Shown: positions 1-8,898 of the stretch, piece by piece
Numbering within the stretch: position 1 is the stretch's first letter
Layout: each line of letters opens with the position of its first letter
Assembly: GCA_017561265.1 (NCBI GenBank)
Contig: JAFZDJ010000002.1
Span: forward strand, 1 to 64,000
From: Bacteroidales bacterium
GTDB lineage: Bacteria; Bacteroidota; Bacteroidia; Bacteroidales; UBA932
DNA: 64,000 bases
Direction of reading: 5' to 3'
The notes under the pieces: generated by a model
The model's database searches: none
Seen by the model: the letters and a program-made list of their open reading frames with translations, nothing else
Told to the model about the DNA's origin: nothing
Translations under genes and position numbers: made by a program

Positions 1-136
1 AGGGATTGCGGAGGCATGTCCACCCGCGGACATGTGTAGCGGGAGGGACCCGACGGAGACAAGTGGTCGTAGACCACGCAGGAAACGTTGGGAGGGTCCG
101 GAGTGAGCGAAGCGAACGGAGTCCTCCGCAATCCCT
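1..136. repeat. Large imperfect palindromic element with internal hairpins
   Basis: The arms 1-14 and 123-136 are perfect reverse complements. Between them lie smaller hairpins: 15-21 with 28-34, and 63-68 with 72-77. The core holds GGGAGGGACCCG (41-52), which recurs exactly at 21625-21636 inside miaA. No convincing reading frame was seen. The element may extend left of the window. It looks like a member of a stem-loop repeat family; its function is unknown. Confidence 0.75.
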
Positions 137-167
137 ATCATTCTCCCGGTCAAATATATAAATGAAA

Positions 168-218
168 AAAGAGTGACTAATCAGTCATAAATGACTTTTT
201 AGTCACCCTTTTTCTATC
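168..218. terminator. Intrinsic terminator, possibly bidirectional
   Basis: GTGACTAA and TTAGTCAC form an 8-bp stem, with an A-run before and a T-run after it. It separates whatever lies left of the window from the leader that follows. The stretch 220-370 shows no gene. Confidence 0.6.
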
Positions 219-371
219 CCCTCCATTCTTTCGCATTCTCCTCATTTGCCTCTACAACTCCTTTATATCAGTCAGGAACATAGTAACGTGTACTATCCCG
301 CTTCAATATACACGAAACAATATTATAAGTCAATATTGACTTTCACCTATATCCTGCTCAAATTTGCAACT

Positions 372-403
372 GCAATACCCCGTGAATGTTGAAAACATTT
401 TCT
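372..403 (+). promoter_or_regulatory. 32-bp operator-like repeat, copy 1
   Basis: This 32-mer matches the reverse complement of 39221-39252 at 31 of 32 positions. Its centre is an inverted repeat, AATGTT-gaa-AACATT, as expected for a dimeric DNA-binding protein. It abuts the -7 box TATATTTG at 403-410. Both copies sit just upstream of a promoter but in opposite orientation. The regulator is unknown. Confidence 0.6.
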
Positions 404-410
404 ATATTTG
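403..410 (+). promoter_or_regulatory. Bacteroidota -7 box of the lipoprotein leader
   Basis: TATATTTG fits the TAnnTTTG consensus used by the Bacteroidota primary sigma factor. No clear -33 TTTG is seen at the right distance, which suggests activator-dependent use. Transcription from here would give a leader of roughly 280 nt before the peptide gene at 690. Confidence 0.55.
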
Positions 411-413
411 CAA

Positions 414-645
414 TGCTGCTGCCGCTATAGGCTGCGGTCATACATATTAGATGAAAGTGTTTCGCTTTTATCCTGTCTTGGAAATCTGGTAAATTTCATT
501 GGTACAGGGATGAGCAATCAACTTCGTCACTTGGTGTGTCGTATACTGTTCTCTGGTATATCGCAACAAGTGTGGGGTATTGTTTATTTGTACCTAGGTT
601 TACCAGAGCCTCCAAGACAATAAACGAACGACCTCACACTTTCTT
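414..645 (+). ncRNA. Candidate structured 5' leader RNA
   Basis: Visible pairings are 473-476 with 504-507 enclosing 481-485 with 493-497, and a strong hairpin of 569-578 with 631-640 (ten pairs, one G-U) enclosing 582-588 with 619-625. An open frame of 71 codons starting at 408 overlaps this region. It begins inside the promoter and its product looks like no protein I know, so I treat the region as RNA. It could be a regulatory leader for the downstream peptide and lipoprotein genes, or a separate small RNA. Confidence 0.45.
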
Positions 646-689
646 TGTATAAACTAACCGCTCTCGAGGTCGAAGCTTTCTGAAAAAAG

Positions 690-812
690 ATGACTTCAAA
701 AGAAATTCCCTATGAATCTCCTTCTGCAGATGTGATGGAGATAATTACCGAGGGTGTATTTTGCACCAGCAGTTCCAATGAAAGTGTTGAAGAAAAATAC
801 GGAAGTTGGTAG
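690..812 (+). CDS. Small peptide, 40 residues, ahead of a surface lipoprotein
   Basis: ATG at 690 opens a 40-codon frame ending in TAG at 812. The sequence has the pattern I associate with short Bacteroidales peptides encoded upstream of fimbrillin or BACON-type lipoproteins: a Tyr-x-x-Pro-Ser stretch, a V-M-E-I-I-T-E-G-V core and a following Cys, then an acidic tail. There is no signal peptide or membrane segment. The next gene starts 26 bp downstream, so the two are probably co-transcribed from the promoter near 403. The function of these peptides is unknown to me. The call rests on pattern and context only. Confidence 0.55.
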   Translation: MTSKEIPYESPSADVMEIITEGVFCTSSSNESVEEKYGSW

Positions 813-838
813 TATTTAACCTTATTAGATTACGAATT

Positions 839-2686
839 ATGAAAAAAACAATCATTCTGTTGGCTGCACTTGCAACCATGATGTCATGTCAGAAGAACGA
901 TATGCATGAATCTGTCCAGGAAAATGATGTAATCAACGCTTCTATTGAAAAGATACCTTCAACGAAGACATCACTTGATACGAATAAAGATGTATTATGG
1001 TCAGACGGAGACCAGCTGACCATATTCAAGTACACGACTCTCGGACTTAAATATGAGATTATGGATCAGTATGCAGGCAGGAATTATGGAAGCTTCTCGA
1101 AGGTTTCTTCAGGAAACGATGATGTGATAAATGCAGGAAGCACGCTTAAGCATCTTGTAGCATATTATCCTTATGGCAGCGATATTGAAATCAAGGCCGA
1201 CAACAATGAAAATCCTACCGGTTATACGTTGACAAATATTACCATTCCTGAATATCAAGAATACGCAGAAGAAAGCTTTGCAAACGGTTCTTTCCCTATG
1301 GTATCCATAAGCGAGGACAACAATGTCACATTCAAGAATGTATTCGGAGGGCTTAAATTGCAGCTGAAAGGAACTAAATCTGTCTCTGAAATCATTGTAT
1401 ACGGAAATAATAAGGAACAACTTTCCGGAACGGCATCTGTAAAAACATATGTTTACGGAAAAGAACCTACTGTACAAATTACAGACGGGTATACTGCAGT
1501 AGCGCTTCAATGTGGAAGTGGAAGAAAACTCGATGCTAAAGCGGTGACAAATTTCATAATTTCTCTGCCTCCTGTCACTTTCAGCAAAGGATTCTCTGTA
1601 GTAGTATTTTTTACTGATGGAACACGTGAAGACATTACAACGAATAAATCATATACAATTGAAAGATCTACTCTGCTTACTATGGACTCCATAGATGTAG
1701 GTAGCGAAGAAATTCCTGTTACATCAGTAGAACTCAACTTTCAAGAGTTCCACGCACGAGTTGGCAACATTTTTACCATCCGGGCTTATGTCTCACCGGC
1801 TGATGCAACAAACCATTCTGTAAAATGGAGTTCAAACAACAAGGGTGTAGCCACCGTAGATGAATACGGCAATGTCACTGCAATCGCTGAAGGCACGGCA
1901 TCAATCACTGCCACCTCCGGACAACACATGGCCTCATGTGAGGTAACAGTTTCAGAAGCATTGAACATCAAGATAGCTAAATATATCGATCAAGACAATG
2001 TAGATCATGGTTATGGTATTCTTATTGGCAACACAGTATGGGCTCCTGTCAACTGTGGCTACCACGTTACCGACTATCCTTATGGTAAATTATATCAGTG
2101 GGGTAGAATATACGGACAAGGATATGATGGTGATGCTACGTATCCTTCAGGGAACAAACAAATAATAAAAACAGAAAGCGGTGTATCCTTGATCACATCA
2201 ATCCAGCCTGCTGATGAGGGGATTTTTTATCTTGGATTCGGAACAGACGAGGAAACACCTCATGACTGGACATCAGAACCAAATAATACACTCTGGAACA
2301 GTGGCAAAGAAGATACTCCGCAACGAAATAAAGTATATGATCCATGCCCATCTGGATGGAGAGTTCCTACTAAGCAGGAGTTGAGCGATTTAGGACCATA
2401 CTACTCTGGCTGGACTACCAATGAAGCAGGTCAAAACGGATTTTGGTTCTATGGAAAAAGAACAGCTTCGGAAACAACCCCAAAAATATTCCTCCCTGCT
2501 GCAGGATATCGCAATGGCAGAGATGGAAGCTGCGGAGAGAGAGCATATGGCTATTATTGGTCATCATATGGAGCTAGTAATGGTTCATCATATTGCCTGC
2601 ACTTTTCATCTTATAAACCAGGTCTTTATGGATCGCATACAGAACGATCTAACGGTTATTCTGTTCGCTGCGTACAAGTATTATAG
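839..2686 (+). CDS. Fimbrillin-like / BIG2 / FISUMP surface lipoprotein
   Basis: A 615-residue exported lipoprotein. I chose ATG 839 because it starts MKKTIILLAALATMMSC, a type II signal peptide with the lipobox Cys at about residue 17; the in-frame start at 806 would bury the signal. Residues about 30-290 resemble fimbrillin (Mfa-like) modules, including a WSDGDQLTIF segment. Residues about 294-376 are a bacterial Ig-like BIG2 domain ending in ASITATSG and CEVTV. Residues about 385-615 are a Fibrobacter succinogenes major paralogous (FISUMP) domain with PCPSGWRVPT, WSSY and a terminal SVRCVQ. The likely site is the outer cell surface. The ligand is unknown. The role may be adhesion or fimbria-like assembly. 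It is the last gene of its unit, ahead of the palindrome at 2739-2784. Confidence 0.85.
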   Translation: MKKTIILLAALATMMSCQKNDMHESVQENDVINASIEKIPSTKTSLDTNKDVLWSDGDQLTIFKYTTLGLKYEIMDQYAGRNYGSFSKVSSGNDDVINAGSTLKHLVAYYPYGSDIEIKADNNENPTGYTLTNITIPEYQEYAEESFANGSFPMVSISEDNNVTFKNVFGGLKLQLKGTKSVSEIIVYGNNKEQLSGTASVKTYVYGKEPTVQITDGYTAVALQCGSGRKLDAKAVTNFIISLPPVTFSKGFSVVVFFTDGTREDITTNKSYTIERSTLLTMDSIDVGSEEIPVTSVELNFQEFHARVGNIFTIRAYVSPADATNHSVKWSSNNKGVATVDEYGNVTAIAEGTASITATSGQHMASCEVTVSEALNIKIAKYIDQDNVDHGYGILIGNTVWAPVNCGYHVTDYPYGKLYQWGRIYGQGYDGDATYPSGNKQIIKTESGVSLITSIQPADEGIFYLGFGTDEETPHDWTSEPNNTLWNSGKEDTPQRNKVYDPCPSGWRVPTKQELSDLGPYYSGWTTNEAGQNGFWFYGKRTASETTPKIFLPAAGYRNGRDGSCGERAYGYYWSSYGASNGSSYCLHFSSYKPGLYGSHTERSNGYSVRCVQVL

Positions 2687-2738
2687 CATCACACTAGAAG
2701 ACAAAAGAAAGCAACACAACTGTCTAATATTCAACCAA

Positions 2739-2784
2739 TTACGATATAAGCCTGCCGTCCTGGGACGGCAGGCTTATATCGTAA
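2739..2784. terminator. 22-bp perfect palindromic bidirectional terminator
   Basis: Positions 2739-2760 pair perfectly with 2763-2784, leaving a two-base centre. It lies between convergent genes (the lipoprotein on plus, the M3 peptidase on minus) and can serve both. Confidence 0.8.
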
Positions 2785-2817
2785 TATGCTACTATTCAGT
2801 AGGTTGCATTGCTCCGA

Positions 2818-4824
2818 TTACAGGCCACGACCGCGAAGGAGGGCACCTGAGTCAGGATCTGCTCCACGGAAACGGCGGTAAAGATCCATAGGCTCGTCGC
2901 TGCCGCCTTTCTCGAGGACGTTGTGACGGAACGACATTGCTGTCTCCTTGTCGAAGATACCCTTCTGCATGAAGAGCTCGAATGCGTCCTTATCAAGAAC
3001 CTCAGCCCAAAGATAGCTGTAGTAACCTGCGCTGTATCCGCCGCTGAAGATGTGAGCGAAATATGTGCTGCGGTAGCGTGGGATGATCTCGTCGATGAGT
3101 CCCATTTCCTTGCAAGCTGCCGCCTCGAATGCCATCGGGTCAAGACCCTCGACACTGCTGAGCATATGCCACTTGAGGTCAAGAAGGGATGCTGCCGCGA
3201 GCTCTGTGGTCATGAATCCCTGATTGAAGTTGCCTGCAGCCTCGATCTTCTCCACAAGGGCGTCAGGGATGATTTCGCCTGTCTCATAATGACGCGCATA
3301 GTCAGCAAGGACTTCCTTCTGGAATGCCCAGTTCTCCATTATCTGTGATGGAAGCTCGACAAAGTCACGAGCTACAGATGTTCCGCTCACGCTCTTGTAT
3401 GTACACTGGCTGAGGAGGCCATGAAGAGCATGTCCGTACTCATGGAAAAGAGTTTCCACATTGTCGAGAGAAAGAAGTGAAGGCTTGCCGTCGACAGGTT
3501 TTGCGAAGTTGCCGACATTCACGATTACAGGACGGATATCCTTGCCGTCGAGAACCTCCTGGTTCACGAAGTTGGTCATCCAGGCACCACCTCTCTTTGT
3601 AGCACGTGGGAAATAGTCTGTAAGGATGACTCCGATGAGGGAACCGTCTGCATCTGTTACCTTGAATCCCTCTACGTCAGGATGATACACAGGAATATCC
3701 TCGAGCTTCTCATACTGAAGGCCCCAGAGCTTTGTAGTAAGGTCGAATACTCCCTGACGAACATTCTCCATCTGGAAATAAGGCTTTGTCTGCTCTTCGT
3801 CAAGGGCATATTTAGCCTTGCGCACCTTCTCTGTATAATATGCCCAGTCCCATGGCTGGATTGTGCTGCCCGCAGGAAGGATACCTGCCTTGATATCCTC
3901 ATTCATGAACACCTGCATGTCTGCGATTTCTTCCTCTGCCTTTGCAATGGCAGGAGCAAGTATGCTCTCAAGGAAGGTCTCTACAGTCTCAGGGCTGCCG
4001 GCCATCTTGTCTGCAAGAATCATATGAGCCGGTGTCTCATAGCCGAGAAGCTTAGCCTTCTCTACACGAAGAGCCATAGTCTTGACGATAAGCTCCTTAT
4101 TATCATATTCGTTACCATTGTTACCACGTGATGCATATGCCTTGAACATCTTCTCGCGAAGTGCACGGTCCTCAGTTGAAGCCATCGCTCCGCCGTACTC
4201 CGAAACAGACACTCCGAACTCCTCTGCAAAGGCATTGTTCTCAGCAAGGAGGTTGTTGCCGAATGTGTTTGAAAGAGAAGAAAGCTCCATATTGATCTCA
4301 CGCATGCGTGCCTGCTCAGCCTCACCGAGGGCGATACCGTTCTTCACGAATGAGTTATAGAGATTCTTGAGGGTCATTCTCTGCTCCTGATTGAGACCGA
4401 GGTTGTCGATGTCATTGTAAAGAACCTCAACCTTCTTGAAGAAATCAGGGTTCATGAAGATGTTGTCGCTGTGTACTGAAATGAGCGGAAGAGCCTCCTC
4501 GACGATCTTCTGGAGAGACTCGGTCGCATCAGACTCGGACACATTGAAAAGGACCATCGAAACGCGGTCGAGGACAGCGCCGGAACGCTCATATGCCTCC
4601 ACTACATTTGCGAATGTAGGAGCCTCCTGATTTGCGATGATAGCATCGATCTCTTCCTGCTGCTGACGGATTCCGTACTCGATTGCTGGGATATAGTGGC
4701 TTTCCTCGATCTGAGTGAAGTCAGGAATGCCGTAAGGTGTGTCCCATCCGCTGAGGAACGGGTTCTTGTTGCCGCATGAAACTGCTGCCATGATGATTGC
4801 TGTAGTCAAAAATATCTTTTTCAT
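2818..4824 (-). CDS. dcp: M3-family metallopeptidase (Dcp-like), lipoprotein
   Basis: A 668-residue zinc peptidase of the M3 (thimet oligopeptidase / peptidyl-dipeptidase Dcp) family. The motif HEYGHALHGLL at about residue 461 matches the family signature HExGHxxH, with the two histidines and downstream glutamate as zinc ligands. The N-terminus MKKIFLTTAIIMAAVSC carries a lipobox Cys, so the enzyme is probably anchored in the envelope rather than cytoplasmic as in enterobacteria. The length fits the family. It is the last gene of a minus-strand series starting at 13978, 32 bp after the DUF5689 lipoprotein gene. It cleaves short peptides and may process peptides released outside the cell; whether it belongs functionally to the upstream nuclease genes is open. 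Confidence 0.9.
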   Translation of the reverse strand: MKKIFLTTAIIMAAVSCGNKNPFLSGWDTPYGIPDFTQIEESHYIPAIEYGIRQQQEEIDAIIANQEAPTFANVVEAYERSGAVLDRVSMVLFNVSESDATESLQKIVEEALPLISVHSDNIFMNPDFFKKVEVLYNDIDNLGLNQEQRMTLKNLYNSFVKNGIALGEAEQARMREINMELSSLSNTFGNNLLAENNAFAEEFGVSVSEYGGAMASTEDRALREKMFKAYASRGNNGNEYDNKELIVKTMALRVEKAKLLGYETPAHMILADKMAGSPETVETFLESILAPAIAKAEEEIADMQVFMNEDIKAGILPAGSTIQPWDWAYYTEKVRKAKYALDEEQTKPYFQMENVRQGVFDLTTKLWGLQYEKLEDIPVYHPDVEGFKVTDADGSLIGVILTDYFPRATKRGGAWMTNFVNQEVLDGKDIRPVIVNVGNFAKPVDGKPSLLSLDNVETLFHEYGHALHGLLSQCTYKSVSGTSVARDFVELPSQIMENWAFQKEVLADYARHYETGEIIPDALVEKIEAAGNFNQGFMTTELAAASLLDLKWHMLSSVEGLDPMAFEAAACKEMGLIDEIIPRYRSTYFAHIFSGGYSAGYYSYLWAEVLDKDAFELFMQKGIFDKETAMSFRHNVLEKGGSDEPMDLYRRFRGADPDSGALLRGRGL

Positions 4825-4856
4825 TGTTGTAGAATTATTTCATAGATTTCCCGATA

Positions 4857-5903
4857 CTAATTGTACCAAGGTGTACCATCGGCTTTCTTCACGCCGCCGA
4901 GGTCGATGAGGGTGAACTGTGCCGCTCCCTTATAATCTGTCAGGATACCGGTGAATGTCACTGTAGCCTTGCCGTCGAGAACTTCCTGAGGAAGCTTTGT
5001 GTCGGCGAAACGGGCATATCCGCTGGTACGTACCTGTACATCGGTCTTTCCCATCTTGAAGTACTGGCTGATCGAGTATGCCATCGATCCGATGTCATAA
5101 GTTCCGTCCGGGTTCCTGTAGTCGGAAACCTTGCCGGCAGGTGCTTCTACCGCATCGAAGCATCCTGCATTCAGATACTCCTTCCACTTGGCCTCCGAGC
5201 ATGCCCATGTATCGACTCCGTAGTTGTCCGGACCTTCCTCATCAATGAAGATTCTGTTGTTGTTATCCTTTCTGTTGCCGTTAGGATCGACATAGGCAAG
5301 GAGGAAGATATGATCGTCATACTTGAGATTCTCGATGGTCACGAGACGGCCGAGATTGACCTTCTTGTGAAGGTCTGCCTCCTTTACGACAACGGGCTCT
5401 ACAGGATCGTCATATTCGCCCTTGAACACATGCTGGTCGATGATGTAGGCAAGCTCAAGATAACCTGTCTCATATTCTCCTGAAGGATCGGAATATCCGA
5501 TGTTGATCATTCCGTTGTAGTTGCCAACTGTGAGTCCAGAACAGTCGATATAGAGCCACTGGCCGAGCTTGTACTCGTTGTAAAGGCCGTTCTTGCCGAT
5601 CTTGATCTCGATGCCGGCAGTCTCATCCTGGATATAAAGGCTCTTGTATAGATTGCCCACCTGGTCTGATGTGGTCACCTGACCCTTGATCACGCAGTTC
5701 TTTTCCACGGTATACGGCTTGTTGCCGTTGGCTGCATACATATCCTTGAGGTCGGCAATGGTGGTGATCCTGCCGAAGTCAGCATCAGTATATATTTCCT
5801 GCTCCTGAGGGTCAGGATACTTACCGGTGAATACAGGCTGGAACTCTTCGCATCCGGCGAAGAGAACCGCCGCTGCAAGTATTATTGAATGTATTCTTTT
5901 CAT
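4857..5903 (-). CDS. DUF5689 (OB-fold) lipoprotein
   Basis: A 348-residue lipoprotein; MKRIHSIILAAAVLFAGC ends in the acylated Cys. The body matches the DUF5689 pattern: a VIKGQVTTSDQVGN strand pair, then KSLYIQDETAGIEIKIG and a GQWLYIDCSGL segment, as in OB-fold modules of Bacteroidota surface proteins. The C-terminal part repeats an OB-like strand set (VTFTGILTDYKG). It starts 1 bp downstream of the TonB-dependent receptor gene, a pairing that resembles SusC-SusD layouts although there is no SusD domain. It probably presents ligand to the receptor at the cell surface. Binding of nucleic acid is an inference from the OB fold and the nuclease neighbours. Confidence 0.75.
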   Translation of the reverse strand: MKRIHSIILAAAVLFAGCEEFQPVFTGKYPDPQEQEIYTDADFGRITTIADLKDMYAANGNKPYTVEKNCVIKGQVTTSDQVGNLYKSLYIQDETAGIEIKIGKNGLYNEYKLGQWLYIDCSGLTVGNYNGMINIGYSDPSGEYETGYLELAYIIDQHVFKGEYDDPVEPVVVKEADLHKKVNLGRLVTIENLKYDDHIFLLAYVDPNGNRKDNNNRIFIDEEGPDNYGVDTWACSEAKWKEYLNAGCFDAVEAPAGKVSDYRNPDGTYDIGSMAYSISQYFKMGKTDVQVRTSGYARFADTKLPQEVLDGKATVTFTGILTDYKGAAQFTLIDLGGVKKADGTPWYN

Positions 5904-5904
5904 G

Positions 5905-8862
5905 TCAGAATCTGAAATAGAGGTTCAACATATAGTTAAGTCCCTGCATGTAGAAATACTTCGAATCGAAGCGATAATACCTCTCCATGCTCTTGCTGTC
6001 GATAAGACGTGTCTGCTCGTAACCTCCTGTCTTCACATAACGGTTGTTAGTGATGTTCTGGATGTTGAGAGAGAATCCGAAGTTGTATATGCGGTCGATG
6101 TACCACGACTTTCCGATGCTCGCATTGAGGACGAACACAGGATCGAACTTCTCCTGAGCTGTCATATACTCGATTTCAACCGGGGTCACGATACCGTCAG
6201 GACCGGCTGTGGCCATGTCTGTCCTGTAGAGAGGGTTCATGTCGAGGTATGAATCAGCGAAATACTGTCCGTGAAGTTCGAAGAACCAGTATGAATTTGT
6301 CCTGTAGTTGAGTCCGAGGTCAGCTGCGAGCTGCGGAGTCGAAGGAACATAATGCTTCTGCCATCCTTCGATGACTGCATCACCGTTCAGGTCGGTCTCA
6401 TATACAGATTCTCCGTCCATGACGGTCTTTCTGAAGATCGGGCTGCTTGCCCAGTAAGGTACAGGCTGGTTGTCAAAGATAACCTCGGCGCTGTTGTCCA
6501 CGGTCTGGGTCATGCGAGGGGTCGATGTATAGATATACTCGCCCCAGCTGAGAGCTCCTTCGAGGGAAAGTCCTTGCACGATGATCGGAATCTTGAAACC
6601 GAGCTCGATACCCATGTGACGCTGGTCGATGCCGCTCATCGCGAAGTTGGTGAATGAATTCTGCGAATCGTCATAGAAGCTCATCATGTCTGTCTGGTCG
6701 TTGATTGTGGTCCAGAATCCGGTCAGGCGGACATTGTAGCCGTTGTTGCTGTACTGGTAGTTGATATCGGCAGATGTGGTCTTCATGGTCTCGAGGTTAG
6801 GAACGAGAGAGTTCCTTGTACGAGGAGAAATGAATGACTGAGCGAATGTAGGGGCGTCATTGTAATAAGCCGCATTTGCATACACCCTGTGTCCGCCATC
6901 GAAATGGTACTGGAGTCCGAGCTTGGCCGAATAAGTAAGGAATTCGGAAACAGCTGAATTTCCCTTCGAAGTGATAGGGGTCTTCACACCGTTAACCATT
7001 TCATAAGAAGTGAGGTTCTTGCCGTCGACGATGAACTCATTGCCATTGTCGTCAAGACCTGCGAAAAGACCTTTTCTCACGAGTCCCTCTCTCCAGAACT
7101 TGGAATAACCTGCATTGAGAGCGAGGTTTGCCTTGAATCCTCCGAGGTCGAGGGCTCCGTTTGCCCAGATGTCTGCGTTACGCACATGAGCATAATAGTC
7201 ATAGCCGTACTTGTCGCCCTGCGCAAGTGCCTGAGCCTCACCATGAGCAAGATAATAGTCAAGATCGTTCTGCACCATTGCCGGTGAAGATGCGAAGTCA
7301 CGCTCAGCGAACTGGTCTATATTGATGTAGTAGTCACCTCCGAGAAGATCGTCCATCTTCTTGTAGTATTCGGTGCGATTCCATCTGTAAGTGATACCTC
7401 CGGTGAGAGTGAATGCCTTGGATGCGGCCCATTTCACGCTGGCGTTAAGATTGATGTCGTTCTGGTCCACACGACGTTCCTCGACCGCATATTTCGAGCG
7501 GCGGAGTCCGTTCTCGTCGTAATTGTTCCAGTTCACGTTATAGAGACGGTCCCAGTTCAGATGGGCATATTCAGGATAGTCGTTTTCCCATGCATCCTTT
7601 GCCCATGCATATTTCTCGAAGTTCAGCCTGTCATAGTCCTCGTCATCCATCCAGTAGTAGCTCGGAAGGTTGCGGTAATAATCCGGACGTGGATCAGCTG
7701 CATCATACCAGTCCATGGCTGTATATCCGTTCTTTCCGGAACGCCAGAGGAGGGTTGCGGATGCCTCAAGATCATCGGAAGGGGTCGCCGTATATTTGAG
7801 GATGGTAACAGGCTCGAATGTCTTGCGGACACGGGCGTTGCGTACCTTGCCGTTCTGATATCCCCAGTTGCTGTTGTACATATTGTCGCCGATCAGATCA
7901 TAGACTTCCTGAGTCGATGCGTTCTGAGCACCACGCTGACCCGGAGCCGCGAATGTCACGAGACCGATCCTGTGGATGTCACCGAACTTCTTTTCAACAC
8001 CGGCATAATATGCGAAGTTGCGATAGTAGACTCCTTTGACCCAATCGTTTCCTCCAAGACGGGCAGATACGTTGACGGCATATGACCATCCGTTGTCAAG
8101 CTCGCCTGAAGCATATGTGGCCATGAGGCGGAGACGGTAGAGGGCGCTGTTGGTGAGGGCGCTGAAACGCCATCCTGTACGTACGCTCGAAGGCATCGCA
8201 TGAAGGTTTGTCACACCGTTGTAGCCTCCGAATCCATAGTCCGAGACCTCGTTACCGATGGTGCTTTCCTTGCTGCGCATGGCCTCGTTGAGACCGCTCC
8301 AGAGTGAATAAGGAGAATAGCCTGTGATGGCATCGTTCATCCTTACACCGCTGAGATACACGTCCTGCGATTCATTGGTATATCCTCTGTTCTTGAAACG
8401 GATGTTGCTGAATCCGAAGCTGGCAATGTCGGTGAACGGATCGTTGCTGTCGAAAAGAATGGATGGAGCATCCTCGAAGCCGGAATCATCCATATCGAAC
8501 TCGGCGAAATTCGAGTCATCAACATCGTTCACGACCTGTTCTACGATCATTCCGACAAAGATGAGATCCTTTACATATCCTTCGATGGTGACATTGACAT
8601 TGGCATCCAGAAAGCCAGGAGCCTTGATTGTCATGTCATACATTCCGTTTGGAAGATTCTCGATCAGGAACCTTCCTTCTGCATCTGATGTTGCAGCCGC
8701 CACAGACTCACCGCCCTGAGTGATGGTGATGGCCGCATCAACGACAGGCGCCCTGCCTGCACGGTTGACTACCGTACCTTTCACGCCTCCCCATTCGCTC
8801 TGGGCGAAGAGGGATATAGTGCAGAACACTGCTGCGATTGTCAATAGTACTTTCTTTATCAT
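5905..8862 (-). CDS. TonB-dependent outer-membrane receptor
   Basis: About 985 residues. A start at 8877 is open, but its first codons fall in a short interspersed repeat; the next ATG (8862) gives a clean signal peptide MIKKVLLTIAAVFCTISLFAQ. Residues about 25-105 are a carboxypeptidase-regulatory-like Ig fold (VVDAAITITQGG, GRFLIENLPNGMYDMTI), then a plug-like region (FGFSNIRFKNRGY) and a long aromatic-rich barrel ending in F at the C-terminus. The TonB box is not obvious. It lies between the DUF5689 lipoprotein gene and the EEP enzyme gene on the same strand, consistent with uptake of a product released by the neighbouring hydrolases. The substrate is not known. Confidence 0.85.
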   Translation of the reverse strand: MIKKVLLTIAAVFCTISLFAQSEWGGVKGTVVNRAGRAPVVDAAITITQGGESVAAATSDAEGRFLIENLPNGMYDMTIKAPGFLDANVNVTIEGYVKDLIFVGMIVEQVVNDVDDSNFAEFDMDDSGFEDAPSILFDSNDPFTDIASFGFSNIRFKNRGYTNESQDVYLSGVRMNDAITGYSPYSLWSGLNEAMRSKESTIGNEVSDYGFGGYNGVTNLHAMPSSVRTGWRFSALTNSALYRLRLMATYASGELDNGWSYAVNVSARLGGNDWVKGVYYRNFAYYAGVEKKFGDIHRIGLVTFAAPGQRGAQNASTQEVYDLIGDNMYNSNWGYQNGKVRNARVRKTFEPVTILKYTATPSDDLEASATLLWRSGKNGYTAMDWYDAADPRPDYYRNLPSYYWMDDEDYDRLNFEKYAWAKDAWENDYPEYAHLNWDRLYNVNWNNYDENGLRRSKYAVEERRVDQNDINLNASVKWAASKAFTLTGGITYRWNRTEYYKKMDDLLGGDYYINIDQFAERDFASSPAMVQNDLDYYLAHGEAQALAQGDKYGYDYYAHVRNADIWANGALDLGGFKANLALNAGYSKFWREGLVRKGLFAGLDDNGNEFIVDGKNLTSYEMVNGVKTPITSKGNSAVSEFLTYSAKLGLQYHFDGGHRVYANAAYYNDAPTFAQSFISPRTRNSLVPNLETMKTTSADINYQYSNNGYNVRLTGFWTTINDQTDMMSFYDDSQNSFTNFAMSGIDQRHMGIELGFKIPIIVQGLSLEGALSWGEYIYTSTPRMTQTVDNSAEVIFDNQPVPYWASSPIFRKTVMDGESVYETDLNGDAVIEGWQKHYVPSTPQLAADLGLNYRTNSYWFFELHGQYFADSYLDMNPLYRTDMATAGPDGIVTPVEIEYMTAQEKFDPVFVLNASIGKSWYIDRIYNFGFSLNIQNITNNRYVKTGGYEQTRLIDSKSMERYYRFDSKYFYMQGLNYMLNLYFRF

Positions 8863-8869
8863 ATTCTGA

Positions 8870-8898
8870 ACTGTCATCTCGAGCGCAGTCGAGAGATC
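8870..8898. repeat. Short interspersed repeat
   Basis: Bases TCATCTCGAGCGCAGTCGAG and the following AGATCT form a small palindrome (CTCGAGCGCAGTCGAG). I recognise it as an intergenic repeat type common in Bacteroidota and other genomes, often mistranslated. It sits between the EEP gene and the receptor gene and overlaps the false N-terminus of the receptor. Confidence 0.5.

Noticed and set aside
1..136. CRISPR array
   Set aside because: Only one set of arms and no regular repeat-spacer pattern; it is a stem-loop element.
408..623. 71-codon open frame in the lipoprotein leader
   Set aside because: Starts with TTG inside the promoter box, shows no protein features and overlaps stable RNA hairpins.
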